Positions 26,784-37,613 of a stretch of DNA of 53,835 bases are shown piece after piece. Position numbers and translations under genes: made by a program. The DNA is from Nostoc sp. KVJ20 (lineage in GTDB: Bacteria; Cyanobacteriota; Cyanobacteriia; Cyanobacteriales; Nostocaceae). The notes beneath the pieces are model-generated. The model did no database searches. It was not told where the DNA came from and worked only from the letters and a program-made list of their open reading frames with translations. The stretch lies in assembly GCF_001712795.1 (NCBI RefSeq), contig NZ_KV757612.1, positions 1 through 53,835 on the forward strand, given 5' to 3'. Position 1 is the first letter of the stretch. Each line of letters begins with the position of its first letter.

Positions 26784-29700
26784 TCACAAACCTCCTATTA
26801 TAGCTCCTAGTGCCAAAAGTGACGATCGCACAGATTCCGTCAAACCAACGACCCCTGTAATATTCATACCTTCATAAGGTCTAGGAGTTCTGAGAATTTT
26901 CAGACATTCAGCTGTTTCGACATTCCATAAGCGGATGGTCTGGTCTTCACTGCTGCTGGCAAGAATTGGACTTTTAACCGGAGAATGGATAAATGCGATC
27001 GCAAAAATCCATCGTGTGTGTCCAATCAATACTCTCAAGCACTTCCCAGTTTTCATATCCCAAATTCTCACGGTTTGGTCGGTTCCCCCGCTTGCCAGCA
27101 CACAACCATCAGGACTGGCAGCACTGATCACAGCATCAGTATGTCCTTCCAAGGTTCTTAGACATTGGCAAGTCTTGAAATCCCAAATTTTGATGGTTGC
27201 ATCTTGACTGCTACTGTGCAAGGTTTGCCCATCTGGACTAAATTTAGCTGACCACACGCCGTTTGTGTGCCCACGAAAAATTTTCAAGCATTCGCCTGTA
27301 GCAACATCCCAAGCTCGAATTAGGGAATCTGCACAGCAACTAATTAGCATCTTGCCATCAGGACTATAAACAAGTGATGAGACAATATTAGTGTGATTAC
27401 ATAATACACCCAGACATTTCCCAGTATTGACATCCCAAATCCGTACCTGCTTGTCGCTACCACTACTGGCTAAGGTTTGTCCATCGGGACTGTAGGTAAC
27501 TGAAAGTAGCCAGTTTCTATGACCCCGTAAGACTTGCAGGCACTCTCCTGTCTCTATGTCCCAAATTCTCACTGTTTCATCTGCACCGCCACTGGCAATG
27601 GTATTACCTTGGGGATGAAAAGCTACGGTTCGTACCCAATTAGTATGACCAGTAAAGGTTTTGATACACTTACCAGTCTGAATATCCCATAGTTTAACTG
27701 TTTGGTCTTCACCACTGGCTAAGACTTGGCTGCGGTCATTTTCATCAAGTGGAGAGGTCGCTAATGCCCACACACCACTACCATGTCCGCGAAAAGTTCG
27801 GAAACACTGTCCTGTATGAATATTCCAGAACTTAACAGTTTGGTTGTCATCACTGGCAATCAAGGTTTTTCCATCTGGAGTGAATGTCAGCGATCGCACT
27901 GTGTGGGTGTGCCCTGACAAAGTTTTCACACATTCTCCAGTGTAAATGTCCCACAAGCGAATTGTTGTATCAGCACTGCCACTAGCTAAAGTTTGACCAT
28001 CAGTACTACAACCTACACACCAGACATGGGCTGTGTGACCTTGGAGAGTTTGCAAACACTGCATTGCTTCTAAATCCCAAATCCTCACAGTGCCATCAGC
28101 GCTACCACTTACCAGCATTTTGTCATCGGCATTAAATGCTACAGACCACACAATACCCGTGTGCCCTTGCAGGGTTTTTCGGCACTCTCCTCTATTGACA
28201 TCCCAAATTTTGATAGTATGGTCAGCGCTGCCACTAGCTAAAATTTTACCATCTTTACTCAGAGCAATCGCCCAGATCCAATCTGTGTGTCCTTCAAGAC
28301 TTTTCAGACATTCCCCTGTCTGAATATCCCATAATTTAACCGTTTGATCCATACCACCACTGGCTAGGACTGAATAGTTTTCTTGCCGAGCCTGGGCTAC
28401 AGACCAAACAAAGCCTGTGTGCATCCTGAATACTTGTAGGCATCGACCTGTGAGATCCCATTGTTTAACAGTTTGGTCATCACTGCCACTAAATAAGGTT
28501 TGTCCATCGGCACTAAATACAATAGAACGCACCCAACCTGTGTGTGCTTCCCAGGTTAAACATTGCTGTCCATCTGTTGTTTGCCATAGGGAAATTTGAC
28601 CAAGGGTATCCCCAATTGCCAGAAGATTGCCATTTGGACTAACTGCTAGTGTAAAGGTATAGCTGAGATTTGCCGTAAAAGTAGATTTAGTTAAATCTGA
28701 GTACGCAAAGTTACTTTGGTGTAAATTCACACCTTTTAAATCAGCTTGCCAAATCGTCAAACTAGAAAAGTTGCGATCGCTTAAATCCATTTGCAGCTGA
28801 TGAAGTAAATTAATCGTGTTTCCGCCCACATAACCAGCATCCATTGGTTTTTTGCCGCGAAGTGATGCCAGAATTGTCATCAGTTGAGCTTCAATCCAAT
28901 TTGCACTTCCGAACACAGAAAGTAGCTTTTTAATTACAGGGTTGAGGATTAAGTAAAGTTGAATTTCTTTGATATAGTCTTTCGCCGTCGCTTTCATCAG
29001 TGCATGGCTTTTGAAAAGAGAAATATTTTGAGTTTCTACTTCAACACAAACCTCTTGAATCAAACGACTAGTAATGTACTCCATCAACACAGGCTGTAGT
29101 GTGAATAAAGCACTACCTTTTTCAATCAGGCTGCGCCTTTCTAAAGCTGACAATGCTTCTAGGAGTTGAGAAGACGCAACCAAGGATAATAAATCAGCTT
29201 GTATTTCGGCAAAACTTACAGGTTCACGGTTGATTGCCAACCAATACATGACTGATTTTTCTAAAGCTGATAAACGTTGAAACTGTTGTTCGAGCAAATC
29301 TTGAATATCGCCGAAGACAACAGTGCCTTGAGCAAGAAAATCAGAAATATTACTATCAAATAAATCCCGGATGGTGGTTGCGACAATCTTCAGTGCCAGT
29401 GGATTACCTGCATAGGATTGAATTAGAGTTTGCCATTCATCAACCGATCCAATAAAACTACCTTTGCAGCTAAAAATTGCTTGCCCATCAGCGATTGATA
29501 AACCAGATAATTGCATAGTTCTAACAGGCAACTTTTCGCCTTCAATTACCGCCACCTCTTTAGGCTTTTCTCGACTCGTCAGCACCAAACAGCTTTGGTG
29601 GCGAAACTCACCAACTCGCTTAAAAAGTTCGCCATACCCCTCGTAACCAGAGCGATATTGACCTGTTCGACCCTCATTGCTGGTTAAGATTGTCTCTGCA

Positions 29701-30353
29701 TTATCGAGAATTATTAGACAGCGATGTTTTTGGAGATAGGTAAGTAGTCGAGAAATGCGATCGCTGACAGATTCGGGTAAATCTCCCTGCTGTTGGTGAG
29801 AGAGAACTTGAATCAAGCTAGTGAGTAGCGCTTCAATGGTAGGGGCGTTATAGAGCGATCGCCAAATAACATACTCAAAGTTCTCCTGAAGTTTCTCACT
29901 CAACTTCACAGATAAAGAAGTTTTACCAATTCCCCCAATCCCCAATAGTGCCACTAACCGACAACGGTCTTGATTAATCCACTGCTCTAAGGTGGCAATT
30001 TCTTGGAAACGTCCGTAAAAAATCGAAACGTCGAGCGCTTCACCCCAGTCTTGATAAGTTTTTATGGGATTATCAGGCTTGATTTCTCCAGTGTTCTTCT
30101 GACGAGAACACCATCTTCTCAAAGACGAACGGAGGTTATCTTTAGTAACTTTCTCACCCATCGCCTTAGAGAGCATTTTCCAGAGTCGAAAGCCAACAAT
30201 TTTGATGTAGTCGGCATCATAATCAAACTTTTCAGCAATCTCTGGATAAGTTTTCTGTTCCCATGACTGTCGAAAAATAATTTCTTGCAAGTCATTTAGA
30301 GGTGTTTTTCCTAGAATTATTTCAACAATGGCTAAGGCTTCTTCGACAGTCAT
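26784..30353 (-). CDS. NB-ARC/WD40 repeat protein with vMAP-like N-terminal domain
   Basis: 1189 aa. Residues 1-90 ([36 protein letters not shown]) form the helical domain common at the N-terminus of cyanobacterial STAND proteins. The NTPase follows with [13 protein letters not shown] (~135-147) and [10 protein letters not shown] short pentapeptide-like stretch ([20 protein letters not shown], ~540) precedes about 14 WD40 repeats to the C-terminus, each with GHT...D...VRIWD-type cores. STAND proteins switch on ligand binding and signal through the N-terminal domain, in regulation or defence. It is transcribed away from psbA. Confidence 0.92.
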   Translation of the reverse strand: MTVEEALAIVEIILGKTPLNDLQEIIFRQSWEQKTYPEIAEKFDYDADYIKIVGFRLWKMLSKAMGEKVTKDNLRSSLRRWCSRQKNTGEIKPDNPIKTYQDWGEALDVSIFYGRFQEIATLEQWINQDRCRLVALLGIGGIGKTSLSVKLSEKLQENFEYVIWRSLYNAPTIEALLTSLIQVLSHQQQGDLPESVSDRISRLLTYLQKHRCLIILDNAETILTSNEGRTGQYRSGYEGYGELFKRVGEFRHQSCLVLTSREKPKEVAVIEGEKLPVRTMQLSGLSIADGQAIFSCKGSFIGSVDEWQTLIQSYAGNPLALKIVATTIRDLFDSNISDFLAQGTVVFGDIQDLLEQQFQRLSALEKSVMYWLAINREPVSFAEIQADLLSLVASSQLLEALSALERRSLIEKGSALFTLQPVLMEYITSRLIQEVCVEVETQNISLFKSHALMKATAKDYIKEIQLYLILNPVIKKLLSVFGSANWIEAQLMTILASLRGKKPMDAGYVGGNTINLLHQLQMDLSDRNFSSLTIWQADLKGVNLHQSNFAYSDLTKSTFTANLSYTFTLAVSPNGNLLAIGDTLGQISLWQTTDGQQCLTWEAHTGWVRSIVFSADGQTLFSGSDDQTVKQWDLTGRCLQVFRMHTGFVWSVAQARQENYSVLASGGMDQTVKLWDIQTGECLKSLEGHTDWIWAIALSKDGKILASGSADHTIKIWDVNRGECRKTLQGHTGIVWSVAFNADDKMLVSGSADGTVRIWDLEAMQCLQTLQGHTAHVWCVGCSTDGQTLASGSADTTIRLWDIYTGECVKTLSGHTHTVRSLTFTPDGKTLIASDDNQTVKFWNIHTGQCFRTFRGHGSGVWALATSPLDENDRSQVLASGEDQTVKLWDIQTGKCIKTFTGHTNWVRTVAFHPQGNTIASGGADETVRIWDIETGECLQVLRGHRNWLLSVTYSPDGQTLASSGSDKQVRIWDVNTGKCLGVLCNHTNIVSSLVYSPDGKMLISCCADSLIRAWDVATGECLKIFRGHTNGVWSAKFSPDGQTLHSSSQDATIKIWDFKTCQCLRTLEGHTDAVISAASPDGCVLASGGTDQTVRIWDMKTGKCLRVLIGHTRWIFAIAFIHSPVKSPILASSSEDQTIRLWNVETAECLKILRTPRPYEGMNITGVVGLTESVRSSLLALGAIIGGL

Positions 30354-30515
30354 TTACCCAGAGGTTGCTTACTAAAGTTAACTTCAACTTGTAACTTTCA
30401 ATAACTATTAGTTACTGCAAAGATTTAGCAACTTTTTTAAGATGCTATCAGTTGTTGATTCCTAACGAACAACAACTTTAAATCATCAACAAAATCATTG
30501 AAATTATTCTAAACT

Positions 30516-31598
30516 ATGACTACTACCTTACAAAGACGCTCTAGCGCCAATGTCTGGGAGCGCTTCTGTGAGTGGATCACCAGCACCGATAATCGTCTAT
30601 ACATCGGTTGGTTCGGTGTCCTGATGATTCCCACCCTGCTAACAGCTACCACTTGCTTCATCATCGCCTTTATTGCTGCACCCCCCGTAGATATTGATGG
30701 TATCCGCGAGCCTGTTGCTGGTTCTTTGATTTATGGCAACAATATTATCTCTGGTGCGGTTGTTCCTTCTTCAAATGCGATCGGCTTACACTTCTACCCC
30801 ATTTGGGAAGCAGCTTCTTTAGATGAGTGGCTTTACAACGGTGGCCCCTACCAGCTAGTAATCTTCCACTTCTTAATTGGTTGCGCTTGCTACATGGGAC
30901 GGCAATGGGAGTTGAGCTACCGCTTGGGAATGCGTCCCTGGATCTGTGTAGCTTATAGCGCTCCTCTGGCTTCTGCGACTGCTGTCTTCTTAATTTATCC
31001 CATTGGTCAAGGCTCTTTCTCTGATGGTATGCCTTTGGGTATTTCTGGAACTTTCAACTTTATGTTGGTGTTCCAAGCTGAACACAATATCCTGATGCAT
31101 CCATTCCATCAGTTAGGTGTCATTGGTGTGTTTGGCGGTGCTTTAATTTCTGCGATGCACGGTTCTTTGGTGACTTCTACCTTAGTTCGTGAAACTAGCG
31201 AAACCGAATCTGCAAACTACGGCTATAAGTTCGGTCAAGAACAAGAAACCTATAACATAGTTGCGGCTCATGGCTATCTGGGACGACTCTTTTGGCAATA
31301 TGTCAGCTTCCAAAACTCCCGATGGCTGCACTTTGTGTTAGCAGCTTTACCTGTGATTGGTATCTGGTTTACTGCTTTGGGTATCAGCACGATGGCATTT
31401 AACTTGAACGGATTCAACTTCAACCAGTCTATCATCGACTCCCAAGGGCGCGTAATTAACACTTGGGCAGATGTGATTAACCGTGCCAATTTGGGTATGG
31501 AAGTAATGCATGAGCGTAATGCTCACAACTTCCCTCTAGATTTGGCTGCGGGTGAAGCAGCACCAGTAGCTTTCAATGCCCCTGCTATCCACGGCTAA
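30516..31598 (+). CDS. psbA: Photosystem II D1 protein, variant copy
   Basis: 360 aa, full length. Yz (Y161), D170, E189, H190, H198, H215, H272, H332, E333, D342 and A344 are all present, so oxygen-evolving function is expected. Q130, G80, F158 and T286 mark a standard low-light-type D1, not the microaerobic D1' form. The acceptor side is unusual compared with the D1 sequence I recall: F211I, F255L, F260W, A263V, N266Q, S270W and F274V surround the QB pocket, while H252, S264 and F265 are kept. The C-terminus [12 protein letters not shown] differs from the common APVALTAPAING. Terminator at 31630. Confidence 0.97.
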   Translation: MTTTLQRRSSANVWERFCEWITSTDNRLYIGWFGVLMIPTLLTATTCFIIAFIAAPPVDIDGIREPVAGSLIYGNNIISGAVVPSSNAIGLHFYPIWEAASLDEWLYNGGPYQLVIFHFLIGCACYMGRQWELSYRLGMRPWICVAYSAPLASATAVFLIYPIGQGSFSDGMPLGISGTFNFMLVFQAEHNILMHPFHQLGVIGVFGGALISAMHGSLVTSTLVRETSETESANYGYKFGQEQETYNIVAAHGYLGRLFWQYVSFQNSRWLHFVLAALPVIGIWFTALGISTMAFNLNGFNFNQSIIDSQGRVINTWADVINRANLGMEVMHERNAHNFPLDLAAGEAAPVAFNAPAIHG

Positions 31599-31629
31599 CG
31601 TTTAACTGTCATTTTTTATAAGTGCTTAC

Positions 31630-31660
31630 CCCGGCTTACTTTGTTGAAGCCGGGTTTTTT
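31630..31660 (+). terminator. Rho-independent terminator of psbA
   Basis: CCCGGCTT (31630-31637) pairs perfectly with AAGCCGGG (31647-31654), followed by six T. It lies 32 nt after the psbA stop. Confidence 0.9.
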
Positions 31661-31757
31661 AACGTCTTCCTATCTGGGAAAGCGGCCGCCAAAGGCACTG
31701 GTAAACTGACAAAATTGCTATTTACTTTACGAATACTTCAATATACACGTATTTTTT

Positions 31758-31879
31758 CTATAGGACTCATATTTGATTTTTGAACAAAACTCAGTATACC
31801 TTTATTCCTCTTTCCCAGTCCCCAATCCCCAGTCCCTTACCTCTACGAGTGATTCAGAAATCAAATCGGATTGCTATAG
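31758..31879. mobile_element. MITE-like element carrying CCCCAGT heptamers
   Basis: Left end CTATAGGACTCATATTTGAT and the inverted right end CTATAGCAATCCGATTTGAT form imperfect terminal repeats that continue to TTTCTGAA/TTTTTGAA. The interior (about 31808-31840) holds CCCAGTCCCCAATCCCCAGT, the tandem heptamer repeat typical of heterocystous cyanobacteria. Confidence 0.5.
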
Positions 31880-31962
31880 TAAGATTGTGAACTTTTCAGT
31901 AGATTTTCGATGCTTAAGTAGACATAAACTACGCTATTTTGCTAAATTACTCACACAACTTT

Positions 31963-32158
31963 TGCATAAACATAATAGCTAGGACTTACGCATTGACAGA
32001 AAATCCAAAATAGCAGGTGTAGTTTTCAAGGCTTATAGCAAGATTTTTCAATGATATTTTGGGGATCACAACCAATCAAGGGAGATTGATAAAAGCCTGA
32101 AACAACGTATTTACGTTGACACACAAGATAATTATTTTTACAGTGCATAAACATAATA
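31963..32158. repeat. 15-bp direct repeats bracketing a 166-bp segment
   Basis: TGCATAAACATAATA occurs at 31963-31977 and 32144-32158. The enclosed segment starts GCTAGGACTTACGCATTGAC, like the ends of many cyanobacterial IS relics. It may be a small insertion with target duplication; no matching inverted end was seen. The rest of 31880-32331 has no gene. Confidence 0.4.
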
Positions 32159-32331
32159 ACTTTACTTAAATTTAGAAGCTAAGTAAGCATTTGCACTGAA
32201 TATAAGCTTGATTTACAAAATTCTAAATGCAGGCAAGTTGCTTTTGCTCGCAGTTTTTAAAGCTGCGGACAACTTATTCTACCTGCCCTATTTAGTATCC
32301 GCGTACTAAGAAATTTATCTAAGATTGTCAT

Positions 32332-34983
32332 ATGCCAGATTTAACAACAAGGCAAATCTTCACATTTGCCAATAGCATTTATTTGCTATCTGCTCCGGGT
32401 ACATGGGGATCTACTCAAGTGGAAGCTCAAAGTTTTGGTGGTAATCTCGTCACCATTAACGATAGCAAAGAACAGACTTTCTTGGCAGGCTTATTTGCTA
32501 ATCGAAATCCGTGGATTGGTCTTTCTGATGCTGCATTAGAGGGTGTATTTACTTGGACTGGGGAACAGAGTGCTTATCAAAACTGGATACCGGGACTACC
32601 AAGAACTGATAATATTAGAGACTTCGTTTATTTGAGTAGTTCTGGCTGGAATCATGACGTTCAAAGTACTAATCGTAGAGGTATTATTGAAATCAAGAAC
32701 CCCGCTACCCCGATTTTGGTAACTGAAGATTTGGGGATAATTGAACCTGCAACTGGCAGCAAACAAGTTCAATTTAAAGTCAAAGTCTTCGGCAGCAGTA
32801 GCCAGTCCATAAAGGTAAATTACAGTATCACTCCTGATACGGCCTTATCTGGCATCAACTACTTAAACACCAGTGGTAGTATCACTTTTAATCCTGGAGA
32901 AACAGAGAAACTCATCAGTGTCACCATCCGCAATGATGGTGAAGCCCTCAGTGGTAAACAATTTTTTGTCAATCTGAATTCACCAACCAATGCCATCTTA
33001 GGAGATAATCAGGCGATCGCTACAATTTATGAAGCTAGTAACGTAGTGACTTTTGGTGGCAAGACTTATCTATTATCAAAAGCAGGCAGTTGGGGTCAAG
33101 CACAAGTAGAAGCTCAAAGTTTTAGTGGTAATCTCGTCACCATTAACGATGCCAAAGAGCAAACTTTTTTGGCTGGCTTATTTGCTAATCAAAATGTGTG
33201 GATTGGTCTTTCTGATGCCGGAAAAGAGGGAACATTTAACTGGATTGGTGAGCAAAGTGCTTATCAAAATTGGATACCAGGGCTACCCAGCACTGACCAA
33301 ATTAGAGATTTTGTTTATTTGGGTAGTTCTGGCTGGAATCATGACGTTCAAAGTACTAATCGCAGAGGCATTATTGAGATTCCCACCCCTGTTTCTGTTC
33401 CCATTCCCGATCTGACTGGAAGGCAAATATACACTTTTGGTGATAGTGTTTATCTGTTATCACAAGCGGGAAGTTGGGGATCTGCCCAAGTGGAAGCTCA
33501 AAGTTTTGGTGGTAATCTCGTCACCATTAACGATGCCAAAGAGCAAACTTTCTTGGCTGGCTTATTTGCTAATCAAAATTCATGGATTGGTCTTTCTGAC
33601 GCTGGTAAAGAGAGAATATTTAACTGGTTTGGTGAGTCCAGTACCTATCAAAACTGGATACCAGGACTGCCCAGTATTGACCAAATTAGAGACTTCGTTT
33701 ATTTGGGTAGTTCTGGCTGGAATCATGACGTTCAAAGTACTAATCGTAGAGGTATTATTGAAATCAAGAGCCCCACTACCCCGATTTTGGTAATTGAAGA
33801 TTTAGGGATAATTGAATCTAGTAGCGGTACGAAAGAAGCTGTTTTTATTATCCGTCGTCATGGCAATACTAGTAATAGTGCGACTGTGAAATACAGTACG
33901 TCTAATAATACTGCGCTTGCTGACAGTGATTATCAAGCAACTAGTGGTACGTTGAATTTTGCGCCTGGACAGAATGTACAAACAATTAGTATTACTATCC
34001 TCAAAGATGCTGACACAATTAGCGCAGAAAGCTTTTTTGTCAATCTGAGTTCACCAACCAATGCTATTTTAGGAGATAATCAGGCGATCGCTACAATTTA
34101 TGAAGCCAGCGACGCAGTTACTTTTGGTGGCAAAACTTATCTATTATCAAAAGTAGGCAGTTGGGGTCAAACACAAGTAGAAGCTCAAAGTTTTGGTGGT
34201 AATCTCGTTACTATTAATGATGTAGCAGAACAAACTTTTCTAGCTGGTAAGTATGCCAGTCAAAATCCGTGGATCGGTTTTTCTGATGCCGGGAAAGAGG
34301 GAACATTTAACTGGATTGGTGAGCAAAGTGCTTATCAAAATTGGATACCAGGGCTACCCAGCACTGACCAAATTAGAGATTTTGTTTATTTGGGTAGTTC
34401 TGGCTGGAATCATGACGTTCAAAGTACTAATCGCAGAGGCATTATTGAGATTGCCAACAACATTAACTTAATTGGCAGCACAGGTAATGATTCCCTCTTC
34501 GGCACCGAGGGAAATGATACTCTCGATGGCAATGCAGGGAATGACATCCTGATTGGTAAAGCAGGTAATGATAATCTGATTGGTAAGGCTGGAAACGATA
34601 GCCTAATTGGTAACAGTGGCAATGATACTCTCAATGGTGGTACAGGGAATGATATTCTAACTGGCGGTAGTGGTGGAGACCGCTTTAGCTTTAATTTTCG
34701 CAATGAAGGTATTGACACAATAAATGATTTTAGCGTTATTAATGATCTCATCACTGTTTCTGCATCTGGTTTCGGAGGCGGTTTGGTTGTAGGTACGCTG
34801 CCATCAGCACGGTTCATTATCGGAACAGCTGCTATAAATGCTAGCCATCGATTTATCTATGACAATACTAACGGCAAACTATTCTTTGACATAGATGGAT
34901 TAGGCGGATCAGCACAAGTCCAAATAGCTAATCTCAGTACCGGACTAGCCATGACTAATGCTGATATTGTTGTCATAGCTTAG
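32332..34983 (+). CDS. Repetitive C-type-lectin-like/Calx-beta/RTX protein
   Basis: 883 aa. It holds four near-identical ~118-residue C-type-lectin-like domains (~8-125, 235-350, 362-480, 597-712), each with TINDAKEQTFLAGLFANQN, WIGLSDAGKEG and YQNWIPGLPSTDQIRDFVYL. Two Calx-beta domains (~130-232, 485-590) contain ALSGINYLNTSGSITFNPGE-like cores. The C-terminus has RTX calcium-binding nonapeptides (GNDTLDGNAGND, ~725-780) and an uncleaved tail typical of type I secretion. There is no signal peptide. It is likely a secreted or surface calcium-dependent binding or adhesion protein; the ligand is unknown. The start at ATG 32332 lacks a strong RBS. Confidence 0.88.
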   Translation: MPDLTTRQIFTFANSIYLLSAPGTWGSTQVEAQSFGGNLVTINDSKEQTFLAGLFANRNPWIGLSDAALEGVFTWTGEQSAYQNWIPGLPRTDNIRDFVYLSSSGWNHDVQSTNRRGIIEIKNPATPILVTEDLGIIEPATGSKQVQFKVKVFGSSSQSIKVNYSITPDTALSGINYLNTSGSITFNPGETEKLISVTIRNDGEALSGKQFFVNLNSPTNAILGDNQAIATIYEASNVVTFGGKTYLLSKAGSWGQAQVEAQSFSGNLVTINDAKEQTFLAGLFANQNVWIGLSDAGKEGTFNWIGEQSAYQNWIPGLPSTDQIRDFVYLGSSGWNHDVQSTNRRGIIEIPTPVSVPIPDLTGRQIYTFGDSVYLLSQAGSWGSAQVEAQSFGGNLVTINDAKEQTFLAGLFANQNSWIGLSDAGKERIFNWFGESSTYQNWIPGLPSIDQIRDFVYLGSSGWNHDVQSTNRRGIIEIKSPTTPILVIEDLGIIESSSGTKEAVFIIRRHGNTSNSATVKYSTSNNTALADSDYQATSGTLNFAPGQNVQTISITILKDADTISAESFFVNLSSPTNAILGDNQAIATIYEASDAVTFGGKTYLLSKVGSWGQTQVEAQSFGGNLVTINDVAEQTFLAGKYASQNPWIGFSDAGKEGTFNWIGEQSAYQNWIPGLPSTDQIRDFVYLGSSGWNHDVQSTNRRGIIEIANNINLIGSTGNDSLFGTEGNDTLDGNAGNDILIGKAGNDNLIGKAGNDSLIGNSGNDTLNGGTGNDILTGGSGGDRFSFNFRNEGIDTINDFSVINDLITVSASGFGGGLVVGTLPSARFIIGTAAINASHRFIYDNTNGKLFFDIDGLGGSAQVQIANLSTGLAMTNADIVVIA

Positions 34984-35198
34984 TTTAGTTTGTTAGAGAG
35001 AGCAAAAACGGCATTGCATAATAGAGGGATAGGATTGAGGTCATTTACTATGCAATGTCTATATTTCATCAATTTCTATTGCAAATTATGCTTCTATCCT
35101 AGAACGGTAAAACTAACTTGAGAGTCGAGATTAAAGCTTTAATTGTGTTTGCTAAAAAGACAATCTCAAACGAGTTTTCTACGATTCCAAGATACCTC
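34984..35198. other. Non-coding with IS-relic repeats
   Basis: GCATTGCATAATAGAGGGAT and the opposed ACTATGCAATG and ATTATGCTTCTATCCT suggest a small degenerate inverted-repeat element. No gene. Confidence 0.3.
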
Positions 35199-35460
35199 TA
35201 GTGGTCTGTCAGTTTTCTATTTGTGGGTAAAGACGGTTGAGGCGGATGCGAGCATCTGCGGTTGAGAATTGCCAATCCACCGACAATTGCTTGCGATTGC
35301 GCTGAATGTACCAAGCAGATGTTTCTCGTTCTAAAGTTTCACGATCTGGAGTCCGTCTATCCAAACATTGTCGAGTTAATGCCGATAGTTCGTTCTCAGC
35401 AATATTGAGCCAACTACCATGTTTAGGTGTAATAGTCACGAAGCTTATCGTAATAATCAT
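35199..35460 (-). pseudogene. IS630-family transposase C-terminal fragment
   Basis: TPKHGSWLNIAENELSALTR, QCLDRRTPDRETLE and DWQFSTADARIRLNRLYP match the C-terminal DDE (SWLN-x-x-E) part of an IS630 subgroup distinct from those at 16220 and 53580. The N-terminal two thirds are missing. The probable element end CTAGTGGTCTGTCAG is at 35199. Confidence 0.8.
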
Positions 35461-35569
35461 CCTGCCAGTTGGTTGACACTACTTCAACTATTAGTTTGAC
35501 CGAACTAGCATTATGGATAATCGAAGGTTAGTAGCTTTAGTTCCGATTGTGTTTGACTCATAAAAGTTA

Positions 35570-35851
35570 GTGGATTTATTTTTACTGTTCAATTATCCTT
35601 TTTATTATGCTAACGAAGCGATGATGCTCCCTTTGAAGGCTGAGTCCTCGTGTAAACCCTGTAACCCACAGCGTACCCCAATCTCAGCCCCAGCGATCGC
35701 CGTTTCTATGTCAATTGAACAAGTTTATTTAATTTTGAGAGATTACCAACAGCTAGTCTCCATAATCGGCTCGGCTATTGGGATAGCTGATAGTGAACCA
35801 ATATGGAACGCATACCTGGGGCAGTGGCAGGTTTGGGTTAACAATGGATAG
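35570..35851 (+). pseudogene. Fragment carrying the C-terminus of the unknown protein at 17628-18197
   Basis: The last ~35 codons read QQLVSIIGSAIGIADSEPIW and WNAYLGQWQVWVN, nearly matching the C-terminus of the protein ending at 18197. The front part is unrelated. It lies convergent to PEP-CTERM copy 2, as the other fragment lies convergent to copy 1. Confidence 0.55.
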
Positions 35852-35927
35852 TAGGTGTACGTCTGTGATGTGCGATTGCCTGGTGGGGGTGTAGATCGAT
35901 AAAGCTTTGGTAAAGAGTCGAGTTAAT

Positions 35928-36512
35928 TCATGCTTTAGATTTAGTCTCCCCAGCTTTTTTAGAGGCAGCAATTGCACCAACTCCAAACAATAGACCTAGC
36001 AGGGAAGTGGGTTCAGGTATTGATGTAGATGAAGAACTCAGGGTAATATTGGCAGCAGAATCTTGATAGATGTATGTTCCTGCCCGTCCGACTTCACCCG
36101 TCAAGCTAATTTCAGAGCTTGAAGTTTTTTCTAAGGTATATCTTGGAGCATCAAAAGCAATGCCAAAATCAACTACTAAATTCCAATTCGACCCAGAATC
36201 AAGCTCAAAATCGACATTTGGGGTTAAATCGCCGGAATTAAAGCTTGGCTGCAAATTCAGGTCTAGATTGTTGACGGATAGCTCCCAATCACTCAAAATC
36301 CCGTCTTCTGAGTAAACCACAAATCCCGAATATTCGCTCTCTTCTGGCAAAAAGTTCTCTAAAAAAGGGCTACTAGCATCAACTAAGGCAAAATCACCCA
36401 AAAAATCTTGTCTAGTTAGAATACCTCCCAACACGGGAGTGGTATAAAATACGCTTGCAACTACCCAACCAATCACGGCGACGCTAACTTTGGGGAGTCG
36501 AACTTGATTCAT
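35928..36512 (-). CDS. PEP-CTERM sorted secreted protein, copy 2
   Basis: 194 aa. Signal peptide SVAVIGWVVASVFYTTPVLG, beta-rich body, and sorting tail SIPEPTSLLGLLFGVGAIAA with basic end KKAGETKSKA, the canonical layout for exosortase recognition. Copy 1 at 20871 is identical over 231 bp of the 3' half and diverges in the 5' half. The upstream GAAGGTATGCTATCACATCC is shared by both copies, so the promoter region was duplicated too. Confidence 0.87.
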   Translation of the reverse strand: MNQVRLPKVSVAVIGWVVASVFYTTPVLGGILTRQDFLGDFALVDASSPFLENFLPEESEYSGFVVYSEDGILSDWELSVNNLDLNLQPSFNSGDLTPNVDFELDSGSNWNLVVDFGIAFDAPRYTLEKTSSSEISLTGEVGRAGTYIYQDSAANITLSSSSTSIPEPTSLLGLLFGVGAIAASKKAGETKSKA

Positions 36513-36914
36513 GGATTGGATATGCTATCTAAAATTGTTGAAGGTATGCTATCACATCCGTGGCAACTTAAGATACACTCACTACACCAAAAAGTTCTGC
36601 GATGCCTGCGGTGTTCTCGAAGAATCGCTCAAGCCCAAAAATAGGCAATTCTATTAAAGAATTACTCAATACCCTCACGAGTGATGAGCATTGCAGCGTG
36701 ATGCTGGAGTTTGAGGATGTTTGCCCGGACAAATTTGCTCAACTGCTTGTCGATGCGCCGCAATGGATTGATAAGTTCGTTCAAAACATTCAATATCTTT
36801 GGATCTGTGACTAAATTCGGTTCCATATTCATTTGACACAATATCACAGTCAATACCCCCTAATATTAGATGGGACGGCTCAAAGTCGTTTGAACTTTTT
36901 CTGGAGAAATCTCA
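36513..36914. other. About 400 bp without a confident gene
   Basis: Two opposed frames overlap: plus 36602-36814 and minus 36853-36662. The minus frame (RRIDKQLSKFVRANILKLQH) looks slightly more protein-like, but no family, RBS or continuation supports either. Confidence 0.35.
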
Positions 36915-37421
36915 ATGACCATTTCAATGTACCAAGCTTTAATACCCGTGTCTATTCACACACTAAATAACCTTATAAACATTCTTGAAAAAGGTGCTGC
37001 TTATGCTGAAACTAAAAAAATAGACCCTTCTGTGTTGATTAATAGTCGTCTATCCCCAGATATGTTTCCATTATCAAAACAAGTGCAGATTGCCTCTGAC
37101 ATAGTAAATAGAGGTGCTGCACGGTTAGCAGGAATAGAACCACCTAAATTCGAGGACAATGAAACTACATTTGGTCAACTTATTGACCGCATTCAAAAAA
37201 CTATTTCTCATTTAAATACTTTTAAACCTGAGCAAATTGACGGTTCAGAAGAGAGAGAAATTACCCTACAGATGCGTGACAATACTCTCTCTTTTCAAGG
37301 AATGCCATTTCTCTTATATTTTGTTTTACCAAATCTTTATTTCCATGTCACAACAGCGTATGACATTCTTAGGCACTGCGGTGTAGAACTTGGCAAAGGA
37401 GACTTTCTTGGTCAGCCTTAA
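36915..37421 (+). CDS. DUF1993 family protein (DinB/YfiT-like helical fold)
   Basis: 168 aa, full length for the family. MTISMYQALIPVSIHTLNNL, MFPLSKQVQIASD, FGQLIDRIQKTISHLNTF and the C-terminal YFHVTTAYDILRHCGVELGK define DUF1993. These are four-helix-bundle proteins of unknown function related to metal-dependent thiol transferases. RBS GGAGAAATCTCA precedes the ATG. It is monocistronic. Confidence 0.9.
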   Translation: MTISMYQALIPVSIHTLNNLINILEKGAAYAETKKIDPSVLINSRLSPDMFPLSKQVQIASDIVNRGAARLAGIEPPKFEDNETTFGQLIDRIQKTISHLNTFKPEQIDGSEEREITLQMRDNTLSFQGMPFLLYFVLPNLYFHVTTAYDILRHCGVELGKGDFLGQP

Positions 37422-37489
37422 TCGGAGCAATATCTAACGTCATTATTGCTATTCGGTATTGGATGAAATTCTCTACTCTCTTTGAGGGC

Positions 37490-37613
37490 GTTTGAAAAGT
37501 ATGTTTTGTATCAAAAGTAACGTAGCCAACCCAGAGCAACGAAAACTAGGATTCTTCCTTTTACTTTGTGACGCTCAGAATGGCGAACTGTAACTATCTT
37601 GAGCTTTTCAAAC
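37490..37613. mobile_element. Short element with GTTTGAAAAG inverted ends
   Basis: GTTTGAAAAG (37490-37499) and CTTTTCAAAC (37604-37613) are exact inverted repeats around ~104 bp of non-coding sequence (AACGTAGCCAACCCAGAGCA). The remainder of 37422-37799 holds no gene. Confidence 0.5.

Noticed and set aside
30516..31598. psbA as microaerobic D1', sentinel (rogue) D1 or chlorophyll f synthase
   Set aside because: G80, F158 and T286 exclude D1'; all Mn-cluster and Yz residues are present, excluding sentinel and ChlF forms.
34419..34817. 132-aa minus-strand frame
   Set aside because: It is the antisense of the RTX nonapeptide repeats; its Pro/Leu/Ser periodicity is an artefact of GGXGXD codons.
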